From the NCBI GenBank assembly GCA_000963575.1, contig CP011077.1:2170001-2234000 (forward strand): a stretch of 64,000 nt of DNA, given 5' to 3'. Source of the DNA: Klebsiella michiganensis. Lineage in GTDB: Bacteria > Pseudomonadota > Gammaproteobacteria > Enterobacterales > Enterobacteriaceae. Of this stretch, positions 34,176 to 43,596 are shown piece after piece (the stretch's first letter is position 1; each line of letters begins with the position of its first letter). Made by a program: the position numbers and the translations under genes. The notes under the pieces are model-generated. The model saw nothing but the letters and a program-made list of their open reading frames with translations, was not told where the DNA came from and did not search any database.

Positions 34176-36348
34176 ACTGCTGCAGGTCGAAACGGTCGAG
34201 ATTCATCACCTTCGTCCACGCGGCGATAAAGTCTTTGACGAACTTCTCTGCGGCATCCTGGCTGGCATACACCTCTGCCAGGGAGCGCAGGACGGCGTTA
34301 GAGCCAAAGACCAGATCGGCGCGGGTGCCGGTATATTTCACTTCCCCGCTGAGGCGGTCGCGGCCTTCAAACACTTCGGAGTCTGCGCCAGCAGCCTTCC
34401 ACTCGGTGCGCATATCCAGCAGATTGACAAAGAAATCATTCGTCAGCTCACCCGGACGTGAGGTCAGCACCCCGTGCTGGCTTTCATCGTAGTTAACGCC
34501 CAGCGCGCGCAAACCACCGATTAAAACAGTCAGCTCAGGGGCCGTCAGCGTCAGCTGCTGCGCCTTGTCGATCAGCAGCGCTTCGGTTGAGGTCGCATTC
34601 GCGATGCGGCGATAGTTTCGGAAGCCATCGGCGGCCGGTTTCAGTAGCTCGAAGGACTCGATGTCGGTCTGCTCCTGAGTGGCGTCCACGCGGCCCGGCG
34701 TAAACGGCACTTTGCTGTGGCTGGCTTTCTCAATGCCTACGACGCCGGCCAGCACGATAACGTCCGCAAGGGATGCCTTACCGGATGCTTTTTGAATCGC
34801 TTCAAGTACCGGCAGAGCACGGGCCGCCACGGCGTTCACTTCCCAGCCGCGCTGCGGGGCAAGGGCCAGTCGGGCCCCGTTGGCTCCGCCGCGTTTGTCC
34901 CCGCCGCGGAAGGTTGAGGCTGAAGCCCAGGCTACCGAGACCAGCTCGCTGACGGAGAGGCCGGAGTCCGCAATGGCTTTTTTCAGCGCGTCGATATCGG
35001 CGCTGGACGGCGAGTGCGTCGCTTTCGGCAACGGATCCTGCCAAATCAAATCTTCTTTTGGCACTTCCGGGCCAATGTACCGCGCTTTCGGCCCCATATC
35101 TCGGTGCGTCAGTTTAAACCAGGCGCGGGCGAAGGCTTCGTTGAAGGCCTGCGGATCGTTCAGGAAGCGACGAGAAATTTTCTCGAACTCTGGATCGAAG
35201 CGCAGCGTCAGGTCGGTCACCAGCATCGTTGGTTTGCGTTTTTTGGACGGGTCAAACGGGTCAGGAATAATATCCGGGCCGTTGGTCGCCTCAAACTGAA
35301 TGGCGCCTGCCGGGCTGCGGGTTTGAACCCAGTCGTAGCCAAACAGGTTTTCGAAGAAATAGTTGCTCCACTGGGTTGGCGTTTGCGTCCAGACCACTTC
35401 GAGGCCGGAGGTAATGGCATCTGCCCCGACGCCGCTCTGATAGCTGTTTGCCCAGCCAAGACCCTGAGCTTCAAGCGGAGCAGCTTCCGGGTCTGCACCA
35501 ACGTGGGTGGCGGCGGCGGAGCCGTGGGTTTTACCGAGGGTGTGGCCGCCGGCAATCAGGGCGACAATCTCTTCGTCGTCCATCCCCATGTTGCCGAAGG
35601 TGGCGCGGATAGCAGGCGCCGCGGAAAGCGGGTCACCGCTGTGCTCAGGCCCTTCCGGGTTAACGTAAATCAGACCCATTTCGGTAGCGCCCAGCGGGGC
35701 CTGTGCCAGCGATTCCGGGTGGCGGTGCTCAAGCCACTCTTTCTCAGCCCCCCAGTTGACGTCGAGGTCTGGTTCCCAGACATCCTCACGACCGGCACCG
35801 AAGCCGAAGGTGCGGAAGCCCGCATTTTCCAGCGCCACGTTGCCGGCGAGAATGATCAGGTCAGCCCAGGAAATCTGCTGGCCATATTTTTGTTTAATTG
35901 GCCAAAGCAGGCGGCGGGATTTATCGAGGCTGACGTTATCCGGCCAGGAGTTAAGCGGGGCAAAACGCTGTTGACCGCGTCCGGAGCCACCGCGGCCGTC
36001 GCGGGAGCGATAGGTTCCTGCGCTGTGCCACGCCATACGGATAAAGAGGCCAATATAGCTGCCCCAGTCGGCAGGCCACCAGGATTGAGAATCTGTTAAC
36101 AGCGCTTTGATATCGCCTTTCAGGGCGTAGTAATCGAGTTTGCTAAACGCTTTGCGGTAGCTGAAGTTTTCGTCCAGCGGGTTAGAACGGTTGGAGTGTT
36201 GATTCAACAGGTCGACGCGCAGCTGGTGCGGCCACCAGTCCTGGTTGCTGGTTCCCTCGCCGGCGATATCCGTGCTCTGGCCGTGGTTAAATGGGCACTT
36301 TCCTGCGCCCGCCGAGGAAGCATCGTGTAAGTCATTAGAATTGCTCAT
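34174..36348 (-). CDS. katG: KatG, bifunctional catalase-peroxidase
   Basis: 724 residues, two peroxidase-like domains. The distal haem residues Arg104, Trp107 and His108 lie in RMAWHSAG. The Met-Tyr-Trp adduct residues (Trp107, Tyr in LIYVNPEGP, Met in GNMGMDDEE) and the proximal His in GGHTLGKTHG are conserved. It removes hydrogen peroxide in the cytoplasm. A short TAGTCT/AGACTA palindrome lies upstream. Confidence 0.97.
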   Translation of the reverse strand: MSNSNDLHDASSAGAGKCPFNHGQSTDIAGEGTSNQDWWPHQLRVDLLNQHSNRSNPLDENFSYRKAFSKLDYYALKGDIKALLTDSQSWWPADWGSYIGLFIRMAWHSAGTYRSRDGRGGSGRGQQRFAPLNSWPDNVSLDKSRRLLWPIKQKYGQQISWADLIILAGNVALENAGFRTFGFGAGREDVWEPDLDVNWGAEKEWLEHRHPESLAQAPLGATEMGLIYVNPEGPEHSGDPLSAAPAIRATFGNMGMDDEEIVALIAGGHTLGKTHGSAAATHVGADPEAAPLEAQGLGWANSYQSGVGADAITSGLEVVWTQTPTQWSNYFFENLFGYDWVQTRSPAGAIQFEATNGPDIIPDPFDPSKKRKPTMLVTDLTLRFDPEFEKISRRFLNDPQAFNEAFARAWFKLTHRDMGPKARYIGPEVPKEDLIWQDPLPKATHSPSSADIDALKKAIADSGLSVSELVSVAWASASTFRGGDKRGGANGARLALAPQRGWEVNAVAARALPVLEAIQKASGKASLADVIVLAGVVGIEKASHSKVPFTPGRVDATQEQTDIESFELLKPAADGFRNYRRIANATSTEALLIDKAQQLTLTAPELTVLIGGLRALGVNYDESQHGVLTSRPGELTNDFFVNLLDMRTEWKAAGADSEVFEGRDRLSGEVKYTGTRADLVFGSNAVLRSLAEVYASQDAAEKFVKDFIAAWTKVMNLDRFDLQQ

Positions 36349-36381
36349 TTTGCTCTCCGTTATATGTATGCCCGTTAACGA

Positions 36382-36396
36382 TAGTCTGTAAGACTA
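36382..36396. promoter_or_regulatory. Short palindrome in the katG upstream region
   Basis: TAGTCT / AGACTA separated by 3 bp, about 35 bp upstream of the katG start codon. The ATAG tetrad resembles part of an OxyR site, but I could not fit the full four-tetrad OxyR pattern. The remaining 261 bp between katG and speG shows nothing else recognisable. Confidence 0.35.
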
Positions 36397-36609
36397 ATAA
36401 TTAATATCTGGATGGGCCTACGAATTTGATAGCCGTTGCCTTTTAAACGCAAAATTTTACAGCCCTATTATTTTAGTTCTGATTGGTTGCTTTGCAGGAA
36501 AAACCCGTCTGATTGTCTGGAAAATAGACGAAGCGGCAGGAGGCTGGTGGGAAATGGGAGAGAGGCAGATGAACGCACACGCAGGGCGGCATTCATCTGT
36601 GGAAGGCGG

Positions 36610-37167
36610 TTACTGAGCCGTCGGCTTCAGCAGGGTTTTTTCCGGGGTTTTCTGCGCCAGGAACTGCTGCTGGAAGATGCACATCCGAATGGCATCGCGG
36701 TACTGGCCGTTAATGAAGAACTCGTGGATCAGCTCGCCTTCAACGATAAAGCCCAGTTTTTTATAGATATGCACCGCTTTATCGTTCTCTTTGTCGACAA
36801 TCAGGTACAGCTTGTAGAGATTGAGCACGGTAAAGCCGTAATCCATTGCCAGTTTGGCGGCGCGAGAGGCCAGCCCCTTGCCCTGGAATTCAGGCGTGAT
36901 GATTATCTGAAACTCAGCCCGGCGGTGAATATGGTCGATTTCGACCAGCTCCACCAGCCCGGCGTTCACGCCGTTGCAGTCGATCACAAAGCGGCGCTCG
37001 CTCTGATCGTGAATATGTTTGTCGTACAGGTCGGAAAGCTCCACAAAGGCTTCGTAAGGCTCTTCAAACCAGTAGCGCATAACGCTGGCGTTATTGTCCA
37101 GTTGATGGACGAAGCGGAGGTCTTCACGCTCAAGCGGGCGAAGACGGATCGGCAGTTCTTTACTCAT
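36610..37167 (-). CDS. speG: SpeG, spermidine N1-acetyltransferase
   Basis: 185 residues, nearly identical to E. coli SpeG in LRPLEREDLRFVHQLDNNASVMRYWFEEPYEAF and in the acetyl-CoA loop ITPEFQGKGLASRAAK. It acetylates spermidine and spermine to limit polyamine toxicity. AAGGA precedes the start. It forms the conserved speG-ynfB-ynfA block. Confidence 0.97.
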   Translation of the reverse strand: MSKELPIRLRPLEREDLRFVHQLDNNASVMRYWFEEPYEAFVELSDLYDKHIHDQSERRFVIDCNGVNAGLVELVEIDHIHRRAEFQIIITPEFQGKGLASRAAKLAMDYGFTVLNLYKLYLIVDKENDKAVHIYKKLGFIVEGELIHEFFINGQYRDAIRMCIFQQQFLAQKTPEKTLLKPTAQ

Positions 37168-37232
37168 AGCAAGTCCTTGCGCAGATGACGGTGAGGCTTC
37201 TTGAACAGAAGCCTCGTTTGGGGCGGGCGCTA

Positions 37233-37643
37233 TTATGGATTAATCGCGCGACCGGTGCGGCGATCCAGGCAGCGCAGGGTGTTCGGCTCCCAGTAAGCGT
37301 TCACGTTGGCGCTCTGCTGGCATTTGTCGAAGGTGTCCTGGGCGGCGTCTTGTTTGGCCCAGTCTTTGTCACCGCGTGCCGACTCACGGTCGAACACTTT
37401 TTCATTATGGCGGTTGATCTTCTGGCGCAGGTTACGGGTATCGTTCCACTGCTCTTTTTCTTCCGCTGCGCGCTGGCGGGTCATGGAGTTTTCCTGCCCG
37501 GCCAGGCTGTTTGTATTGTTGCTGTTACCCGGTTGGACAACGATGATATTGGTTTCGGCCTGAGTCGGCACGGAAACCATGAATGCAGCCCCCAGCAAGG
37601 CTAACGGCATCCATGACAGAGACTTACGAAGGATTGAGTTCAT
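37233..37643 (-). CDS. ynfB: YnfB, exported DUF1283 protein
   Basis: 136 residues with a cleavable signal peptide (about 1-29, P-T-Q-A before ETN). The C-terminal half EKEQWNDTRNLRQKINR and SANVNAYWEPNTLRCLDRRTGR matches E. coli YnfB. It is longer than the 113-residue E. coli protein because of an Asn/Gln-rich insert after the signal peptide. Function is unknown; periplasmic location is expected. Confidence 0.92.
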   Translation of the reverse strand: MNSILRKSLSWMPLALLGAAFMVSVPTQAETNIIVVQPGNSNNTNSLAGQENSMTRQRAAEEKEQWNDTRNLRQKINRHNEKVFDRESARGDKDWAKQDAAQDTFDKCQQSANVNAYWEPNTLRCLDRRTGRAINP

Positions 37644-37746
37644 CGAGATTTCCTTTTTAGTTTAATAAAACTAATCATATCATTGGGCCTGATTCGCGCC
37701 TAATGACATCGATCGTGGGCATTATTATTACTGAAGAAAATACAAT

Positions 37747-38073
37747 ATGATCAAAACAACGCTGCTATTTTTTGCTACCGCCCTGGCGGAGATCATTGGC
37801 TGCTTCCTGCCCTGGTTATGGCTCAAACGTAATGGCTCCCCGTTGCTATTGCTTCCTGCTGCGCTGTCGCTGGCGATTTTTGTCTGGCTCCTGACGCTGC
37901 ACCCTGCGGCCAGTGGCCGAGTCTATGCGGCCTACGGCGGGGTTTATGTTGTGACGGCGCTGCTGTGGCTGCGGGTGGTGGACGGTGTGAAGCTCAGCGT
38001 GTACGACTGGACCGGGGCGGCCATTGCTTTCTGTGGGATGCTAATCATTGTTGCCGGCTGGGGCCGGGCCTGA
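37747..38073 (+). CDS. ynfA: YnfA, UPF0060 inner-membrane protein
   Basis: 108 residues with four membrane helices and the family patterns LAEIIGCFLPW and GRVYAAYGGVYV. YnfA is a small multidrug resistance-like protein whose natural substrate is unsettled. It is divergent from ynfB, as in E. coli. Confidence 0.94.
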   Translation: MIKTTLLFFATALAEIIGCFLPWLWLKRNGSPLLLLPAALSLAIFVWLLTLHPAASGRVYAAYGGVYVVTALLWLRVVDGVKLSVYDWTGAAIAFCGMLIIVAGWGRA

Positions 38074-38127
38074 TTTTCTCTTTTTTCCTGCCTGTCATTT
38101 CTCTCACTCAATTTGTAATCGTTGCGT

Positions 38128-38148
38128 AAAGTCACATTTTAAATGTGA
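38128..38148. promoter_or_regulatory. Near-perfect 10-1-10 palindrome upstream of rspA
   Basis: Arms AGTCACATTT and AAATGTGACT flank a single T, a fully symmetrical 21-bp site about 107 bp before rspA. The half-sites TGTGA/TCACA are those of CRP but face the wrong way for a CRP site. It may be an operator for RspR or another regulator, or a hairpin after ynfA; no T run follows. Confidence 0.6.
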
Positions 38149-38254
38149 CTAACGTTCGATTATCACCAATTGAATACTTGTATGGTAGTTAGATCGGAGG
38201 TAGTTTCTGCTCAAATAATTATCGTTGTAGCAATTTGCCTTAAGGAAACAATGC

Positions 38255-39469
38255 ATGAAAATCGTAAAAGCTGAGGTCTTTGTCACTTGCCCTGGGCGAA
38301 ATTTTGTTACGTTGAAAATCACCACCGATGATGGGTTAACGGGGCTGGGAGACGCTACGCTCAACGGTCGCGAACTGTCGGTGGCATCATATCTTAAAGA
38401 CCATATCTGCCCCCAACTGGTTGGGCGGGACGCACACCGCATCGAAGATATCTGGCAGTTTTTCTATAAAGGCGCGTACTGGCGCCGCGGGCCGGTGACC
38501 ATGACGGCTATCTCGGCCATTGATATGGCTCTTTGGGATATCAAAGCGAAAGCCGCAGGCATGCCGCTTTATCAGCTGCTTGGGGGAGCTTCCCGCGAAG
38601 GTGTCATGGTTTACTGCCATACGACCGGCCACTCCATTGATGAAGTCCTGGAAGATTACGCCCGCCATAAAGAAATGGGGTTCAAAGCTATTCGCGTGCA
38701 GTGCGGCGTGCCGGGGATGAAAACTACCTACGGGATGGCGAAGGGGAAAGGGCTGGCTTATGAACCCGCCACAAAAGGAGACTGGCCGGAAGAGCAACTG
38801 TGGTCCACGGAAAAATACCTCGACTTCACGCCAGAACTGTTTGATGCGGTTCGCTCGAAGTTCGGTTTCGATGAACATCTGCTGCACGACATGCACCACC
38901 GCCTGACGCCGATTGAAGCCGCGCGCTTTGGTAAGAGCATCGAGGATTATCGCCTGTTTTGGATGGAAGACCCGACGCCAGCAGAGAACCAGGAATGCTT
39001 CCGTTTGATCCGCCAACACACGGTAACCCCGATTGCCGTCGGGGAAGTGTTTAATAGCATTTGGGACTGCAAGCAACTGATTGAAGAGCAGCTTATCGAC
39101 TACATCCGCACCACCATTACGCACGCGGGCGGCATCACCGGTATGCGTCGTATTGCCGACTTCGCTTCACTTTATCAGGTGCGTACTGGCTCTCACGGCC
39201 CGTCCGATCTGTCCCCGGTCTGTATGGCCGCGGCTCTACATTTTGACCTCTGGGTACCGAACTTTGGCGTGCAGGAATATATGGGTTACTCCGAACAAAT
39301 GCTGGAGGTCTTCCCGCACAACTGGACGTTTGATAACGGACTGATGCACCCGAGTGACAAACCGGGTCTCGGCATCGATTTCGACAAGAAGCTTGCGGCG
39401 AAATACCCCTACGAACCTGCTTACCTGCCGGTAGCTCGTCTGGAAGACGGTACGCTCTGGAACTGGTAA
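38255..39469 (+). CDS. rspA: RspA, D-mannonate dehydratase-family protein
   Basis: 404 residues of the enolase superfamily. Metal ligands are the Asp of LLHDMHH, the Glu of FWMEDPTP and the Glu of AVGEVFNS, followed by the His of GSHGPSD. RspA proteins show D-mannonate dehydratase activity, often weak, and the E. coli gene was first named for starvation sensing. TAAGGA lies 8 nt before the start. It heads an apparent operon with rspB, a transporter and ydfI. Confidence 0.95.
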   Translation: MKIVKAEVFVTCPGRNFVTLKITTDDGLTGLGDATLNGRELSVASYLKDHICPQLVGRDAHRIEDIWQFFYKGAYWRRGPVTMTAISAIDMALWDIKAKAAGMPLYQLLGGASREGVMVYCHTTGHSIDEVLEDYARHKEMGFKAIRVQCGVPGMKTTYGMAKGKGLAYEPATKGDWPEEQLWSTEKYLDFTPELFDAVRSKFGFDEHLLHDMHHRLTPIEAARFGKSIEDYRLFWMEDPTPAENQECFRLIRQHTVTPIAVGEVFNSIWDCKQLIEEQLIDYIRTTITHAGGITGMRRIADFASLYQVRTGSHGPSDLSPVCMAAALHFDLWVPNFGVQEYMGYSEQMLEVFPHNWTFDNGLMHPSDKPGLGIDFDKKLAAKYPYEPAYLPVARLEDGTLWNW

Positions 39470-39560
39470 CGAACGTTTTTATTGGCCGGACGGAATATAA
39501 CGCATCGGAGTCAATAATCCATTCTATCTGGTAATGTCAAAAATAATTATCGGAGTAAAA

Positions 39561-40574
39561 ATGAAATCTATTACGGTAAGAACACCTAATGATTTAGTCA
39601 TTGAAGAACGTCAAATTCCTAAGCCGAAAAAAAATGAAGTACGGATCCGAGTAGTGAGTGCCGGAATATGTGGTTCGGATATTCATATCTGGCATGGACA
39701 TAATCCATTTGCTAAATATCCGCGCGTTATTGGCCATGAATTTTGGGGTTATATCGATGCCGTTGGTGAAGACATTGATGAAAAACGTATTGGCGAGCGC
39801 GTTGTAGGCGACCCGGTCGTTAGCTGTGGTTCCTGTTATCCCTGTAGCGTAGGACGGCCTAATGTATGTGCAGAGCTTCAGGTAATTGGCGTTCATCGTG
39901 ACGGTGGTTTCAGCGAATATGTCACCTTGCCGGCAAAAAACTCCCATGTGGTTCCGGCGGCTATTAACGATGATGACGCCACGATGATTGAACCGTTTAC
40001 AATAGCGGCGAACATTTGCAGTCAGCTTAACCCCACCTCCCATGATGTTGCTTTAGTGTATGGCGCGGGGCCGATGGGGCTTACCTCGGTTCAGGCGCTG
40101 CGAGGCGTTTATGGTGTTAAAGAAATTATCGTTGTTGACCGGCTCGAAGAGCGTCTGCAAATGGCAATGGAAAGCGGCGCTGACCGAATCATCAATAATA
40201 CTCACCTTGATTTAGCTGAGGCACTGGTCGCTCGCGGTATTTATCCTACGTTAATTATTGATGCCGCCTGCCACCCTTCTATTTTACCTGAAGCCATTAA
40301 GGTTGCATCTCCAGCGGCCCGCATCGGCATTATGGGGTTCTCTTCCGAGCCCTGTATTATTAGCCAGCAGGGTATTACCAGCAAAGAAATCTCTATTTTT
40401 AGCTCAAGGCTCAACAGTAATCGTTTTCCTCTGGTGATTGAATGGATGCAGGAAAGAAAAATACAGCCTGAAAAATTAATTACTCATCACTTCGGCTATC
40501 AACAGGTCGTTGAGGCAATGGCATTGTTTGAAAAAGAACAGCGCCATTGCTGCAAGGTGTTATTAACATTTTGA
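39561..40574 (+). CDS. rspB: RspB, zinc-type alcohol dehydrogenase
   Basis: 337 residues from ATG 39561 after CGGAG; an upstream open frame adds 9 residues. Medium-chain dehydrogenase pattern: catalytic zinc Cys in AGICGSDIH, His in GHEFWG, the structural Cys cluster SCGSCYPCSVGRPNVC and the NAD loop GAGPMGL. It probably oxidises a sugar acid or polyol in the same pathway as rspA and ydfI (inference). Confidence 0.93.
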   Translation: MKSITVRTPNDLVIEERQIPKPKKNEVRIRVVSAGICGSDIHIWHGHNPFAKYPRVIGHEFWGYIDAVGEDIDEKRIGERVVGDPVVSCGSCYPCSVGRPNVCAELQVIGVHRDGGFSEYVTLPAKNSHVVPAAINDDDATMIEPFTIAANICSQLNPTSHDVALVYGAGPMGLTSVQALRGVYGVKEIIVVDRLEERLQMAMESGADRIINNTHLDLAEALVARGIYPTLIIDAACHPSILPEAIKVASPAARIGIMGFSSEPCIISQQGITSKEISIFSSRLNSNRFPLVIEWMQERKIQPEKLITHHFGYQQVVEAMALFEKEQRHCCKVLLTF

Positions 40575-40627
40575 TTTTTTTGAATGCGATTTTTCTGTAC
40601 GCAATAATATAAACTACAGAGGCAATA

Positions 40628-42019
40628 ATGATGAAAACAACGGACCTGGATCAGGGAAATTCAGAAAGAAGTACCTCCGACCTCATCAAAGCCGCCGTTT
40701 CTGGCTGGTTAGGAACGGCGCTTGAATTTATGGACTTCCAGCTTTATTCACTGGGCGCAGCGCTGGTCTTCCATGAAATATTTTTCCCAGAACAATCCGC
40801 CGCGATGGCGTTAATCCTTGCCATGGGCACCTATGGCGCAGGGTATGTAGCGAGGATTGTCGGGGCGTTCATTTTTGGACGTATGGGAGATACCATCGGT
40901 CGTAAAAAAGTGTTGTTTATTACCATTACTATGATGGGAATTTGTACAACGCTAATTGGCGTGTTACCGACCTATGCTCAAATAGGCATCTTCGCACCTT
41001 TATTATTGGTTGCTTTGCGTATTATTCAGGGGCTGGGGGCCGGGGCGGAAATCTCCGGGGCGGGGACTATGCTGGCGGAGTATGCGCCAAAAGGGCGGCG
41101 CGGCATTATTTCGTCACTCGTCGCCATGGGAACCAACTGTGGCACTCTTTCTGCAACGGCAATCTGGGCGGTAATGTTCTTTATGCTGGATAAAGAACAG
41201 CTCCTTGCCTGGGGCTGGCGTATTCCGTTCCTGGCAAGCGTCGTCGTGATGATCTTTGCTATCTGGCTGCGATTTAACCTGAAAGAGAGTCCGGTGTTTG
41301 AAAAAGTGAATGAAGGTGATGCGCCTGTTGCGGTGAAGGAGAGCGATAATGCTCATTCGTTGACTGCCATGTTTACCAGTAAATCATTCTGGCTGGCTAC
41401 CGGGCTGCGGTTCGGCCAGGCGGGGAACTCCGGCCTGATTCAAACTTTCCTTGCGGGCTATCTGGTACAGACGCTGCTGTTTGATAAGAGTATCCCGACG
41501 GATGCGTTAATGATTAGCTCGGTCATCGGCTTTATTACTATTCCACTTCTTGGCTGGATCTCTGACAAAATGGGCCGCCGCGTGCCTTATATTATTGTCA
41601 ATATTTCCGCCATTATTCTCGCTTATCCGATGTTGTCGATGATTATTGATAGGAGTCAGAGCATTAGCGTAATTATGGCCTGCATTATCATTATTCATAA
41701 TGTCGCGGTATTGGGGTTATTTGCTCTGGAAAATATCACCATGGCGGAAATGTTTGGTGCCCGCAATCGTTTCACGCGTATGGCGATATCAAAAGAGGCG
41801 GGTGGTCTGGTGGCCGTTGGATTTGGCCCGGTGCTGGCGGGTATTTTTGTGAATGCCACCGGCGACTGGTGGCCGCTGGTAGCTATGCTCGTTAGTTATT
41901 CGGTTATTGGTCTGATCGCCGCCGTGCTGATGCCCGAGGTTCGGGACCGCGATCTCAGCGTGCAGGAAGATGCGGCCGAAGATGAAAACCGCGCCACGGC
42001 ACCGGTGCGTAATTATTGA
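40628..42019 (+). CDS. ydfJ: MFS transporter, metabolite:H+ symporter family (YdfJ-type)
   Basis: 463 residues, 12 membrane helices. The MHS signature GWLGTALEFMDFQLYS opens the protein and GRMGDTIGRKKVL is the MFS motif between helices 2 and 3. It sits between rspB and ydfI, the place of E. coli ydfJ, which is cut by the Qin prophage there. It is intact here. It is the likely importer of the sugar acid used by this cluster. Confidence 0.88.
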   Translation: MMKTTDLDQGNSERSTSDLIKAAVSGWLGTALEFMDFQLYSLGAALVFHEIFFPEQSAAMALILAMGTYGAGYVARIVGAFIFGRMGDTIGRKKVLFITITMMGICTTLIGVLPTYAQIGIFAPLLLVALRIIQGLGAGAEISGAGTMLAEYAPKGRRGIISSLVAMGTNCGTLSATAIWAVMFFMLDKEQLLAWGWRIPFLASVVVMIFAIWLRFNLKESPVFEKVNEGDAPVAVKESDNAHSLTAMFTSKSFWLATGLRFGQAGNSGLIQTFLAGYLVQTLLFDKSIPTDALMISSVIGFITIPLLGWISDKMGRRVPYIIVNISAIILAYPMLSMIIDRSQSISVIMACIIIIHNVAVLGLFALENITMAEMFGARNRFTRMAISKEAGGLVAVGFGPVLAGIFVNATGDWWPLVAMLVSYSVIGLIAAVLMPEVRDRDLSVQEDAAEDENRATAPVRNY

Positions 42020-42030
42020 CATACTCTATA

Positions 42031-42057
42031 AGCCGCCGGTCAGGCGGCTTCTTTCTA
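42031..42057 (+). terminator. Hairpin between the transporter gene and ydfI
   Basis: AGCCGCC / GGCGGCT stem, 5-nt loop, then TCTTTCTATT. It may partly terminate the rspAB-transporter transcript, lowering ydfI. Confidence 0.65.
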
Positions 42058-42081
42058 TTCGAATAAAAGAAAGGAAATAGA

Positions 42082-43563
42082 ATGAAATTCAGTAATAACG
42101 ATTTCATTATTATGGAAAATACCTTGCTCAAGGCCAACGCTATTCTTCCCCGCTACGATCGCAGCAAGCTGGTTCCCCGCATTGTCCATCTGGGCTTTGG
42201 TGCGTTTCACCGCGCGCATCAGGCCGTATATGCCGATATTCTGGCTAATGAGCACGGCAGCGACTGGGGCTATTGCGAAGTCAATTTGATTGGCGGTGAG
42301 CAACAAATTGCCGATCTCAAAAAGCAGAATAATCTCTACAGCGTGGCTGAGATGTCCGCTGAGGCCTGGCAATGCCGCGTAGTGGGCGTTGTCACCGAAG
42401 TGCTTCACGCGCATGTCGACGGGCTTGAGGCCGTATTTACCGCTCTGATGCGGCCTGAAGTCGCGATAGTTTCCCTGTCGATTACTGAAAAGGGGTACTG
42501 CCACTCTCCGGCAACCGGGAAATTACTGACCGATCATCCTTTATTTCTGCATGACCTGGAGACCCCCCAGAGACCGCAGTCTGCACCGGGCGTGATTATC
42601 GAGGCGCTCGCTCGCCGTAAAGCCGCCGGTCTTAAACCCTTCAGCGTAATGTCCTGCGATAACATGCCAGAAAACGGCCATGTCACCCGTAACGTGATAG
42701 TTGCCTGGGCCCGGGCGCTGGACGACACGCTGGCAGACTGGATTGACGCTAATGTTACTTTCCCGTCAACCATGGTTGACCGTATTGTCCCGGCGGTCAC
42801 GCCAGAGTCATTGGCCCTGGTTGCTGAGCAAACCGGCGTTGCCGATCCGGCTGCCGTGGCCTGTGAACCTTTCCGCCAGTGGGTTATTGAGGATAATTTT
42901 GTGGCCGGGCGCCCGGCGTGGGAAAAGGCCGGAGCCGAACTGGTCAACGACGTCCTGCCGTATGAAGAGATGAAGCTGCGCATGCTTAACGGCAGTCACT
43001 CGTTCCTGGCCTACCTGGGGTATCTTGCCGGTTATCAACATATTTCTGACTGCATGCAGGATGAAAACTACCGCCGCACGGCCCGGAGGTTGATGCTTGA
43101 CGAACAGGCCCCGACGCTAAAAGTGCAGGATGTCGACCTGGAAAGCTATGCTGACTCACTCATTGAGCGCTACAGCAACCCGGCGCTGCGTCACCGCACC
43201 TGGCAAATTGCGATGGACGGCAGCCAGAAGCTTCCCCAGCGCTGGCTGGACGCTGTTCGCTGGCATATCGTGAACGGCAGTTGCTATGACCTGCTGGCGC
43301 TGGGCGTGGCTGGCTGGATGCGTTATGTCAGCGGCGTGGACGATCGGGGCAAGGCGATTGAAATCAGCGACCCACTGCTGCCGGCAATAAAAACTGCAGT
43401 AGAGCAAAGTGCAGAGGGGGAAGCGCGAGTGAAGGCATTACTCGGGCTGAAAACCATCTTTGGTGATGATTTGCCGGCCAACGCTGCATTCGTGCGCCGC
43501 GTTACCGAGCTATATCTGAACCTCCGGGAGAAAGGCGCGCAGGCAACCGTGGCGCAGTTCTAA
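42082..43563 (+). CDS. ydfI: YdfI, mannitol dehydrogenase-family oxidoreductase (fructuronate reductase-like)
   Basis: 493 residues of the long-chain mannitol dehydrogenase family. The NAD-binding start VHLGFGAFHRAHQAVY and the catalytic Lys-Asn-His region (EEMKLRMLNGSHSFLAYLG) are complete. UxuB-like relatives interconvert D-fructuronate and D-mannonate. Beside a mannonate dehydratase-like RspA this fits a hexuronate or hexonate pathway. GAAAGGAAAT precedes the start. Confidence 0.9.
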   Translation: MKFSNNDFIIMENTLLKANAILPRYDRSKLVPRIVHLGFGAFHRAHQAVYADILANEHGSDWGYCEVNLIGGEQQIADLKKQNNLYSVAEMSAEAWQCRVVGVVTEVLHAHVDGLEAVFTALMRPEVAIVSLSITEKGYCHSPATGKLLTDHPLFLHDLETPQRPQSAPGVIIEALARRKAAGLKPFSVMSCDNMPENGHVTRNVIVAWARALDDTLADWIDANVTFPSTMVDRIVPAVTPESLALVAEQTGVADPAAVACEPFRQWVIEDNFVAGRPAWEKAGAELVNDVLPYEEMKLRMLNGSHSFLAYLGYLAGYQHISDCMQDENYRRTARRLMLDEQAPTLKVQDVDLESYADSLIERYSNPALRHRTWQIAMDGSQKLPQRWLDAVRWHIVNGSCYDLLALGVAGWMRYVSGVDDRGKAIEISDPLLPAIKTAVEQSAEGEARVKALLGLKTIFGDDLPANAAFVRRVTELYLNLREKGAQATVAQF

Positions 43564-43573
43564 TAGAACAGTA

Positions 43574-43590
43574 GGGGCGCCTGGCGCCCC
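43574..43590. terminator. Hairpin between convergent ydfI and rspR
   Basis: GGGGCGC / GCGCCCC, 7-bp stem with a 3-nt loop, between two convergent stop codons 33 bp apart. Confidence 0.7.
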
Positions 43591-43596
43591 ATTTCT

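Noticed and set aside
35014..36099. 361-codon plus-strand frame opposite katG
   Set aside because: Shadow of katG codon use; katG is unambiguous.
36349..36420. OxyR site upstream of katG
   Set aside because: ATAG-like tetrads are present but the required spacing of four tetrads could not be fitted.
36436..37188. Long open frame (250 codons) on the plus strand
   Set aside because: It lies antisense to speG, which is a clear SpeG orthologue, and its translation has no domain features.
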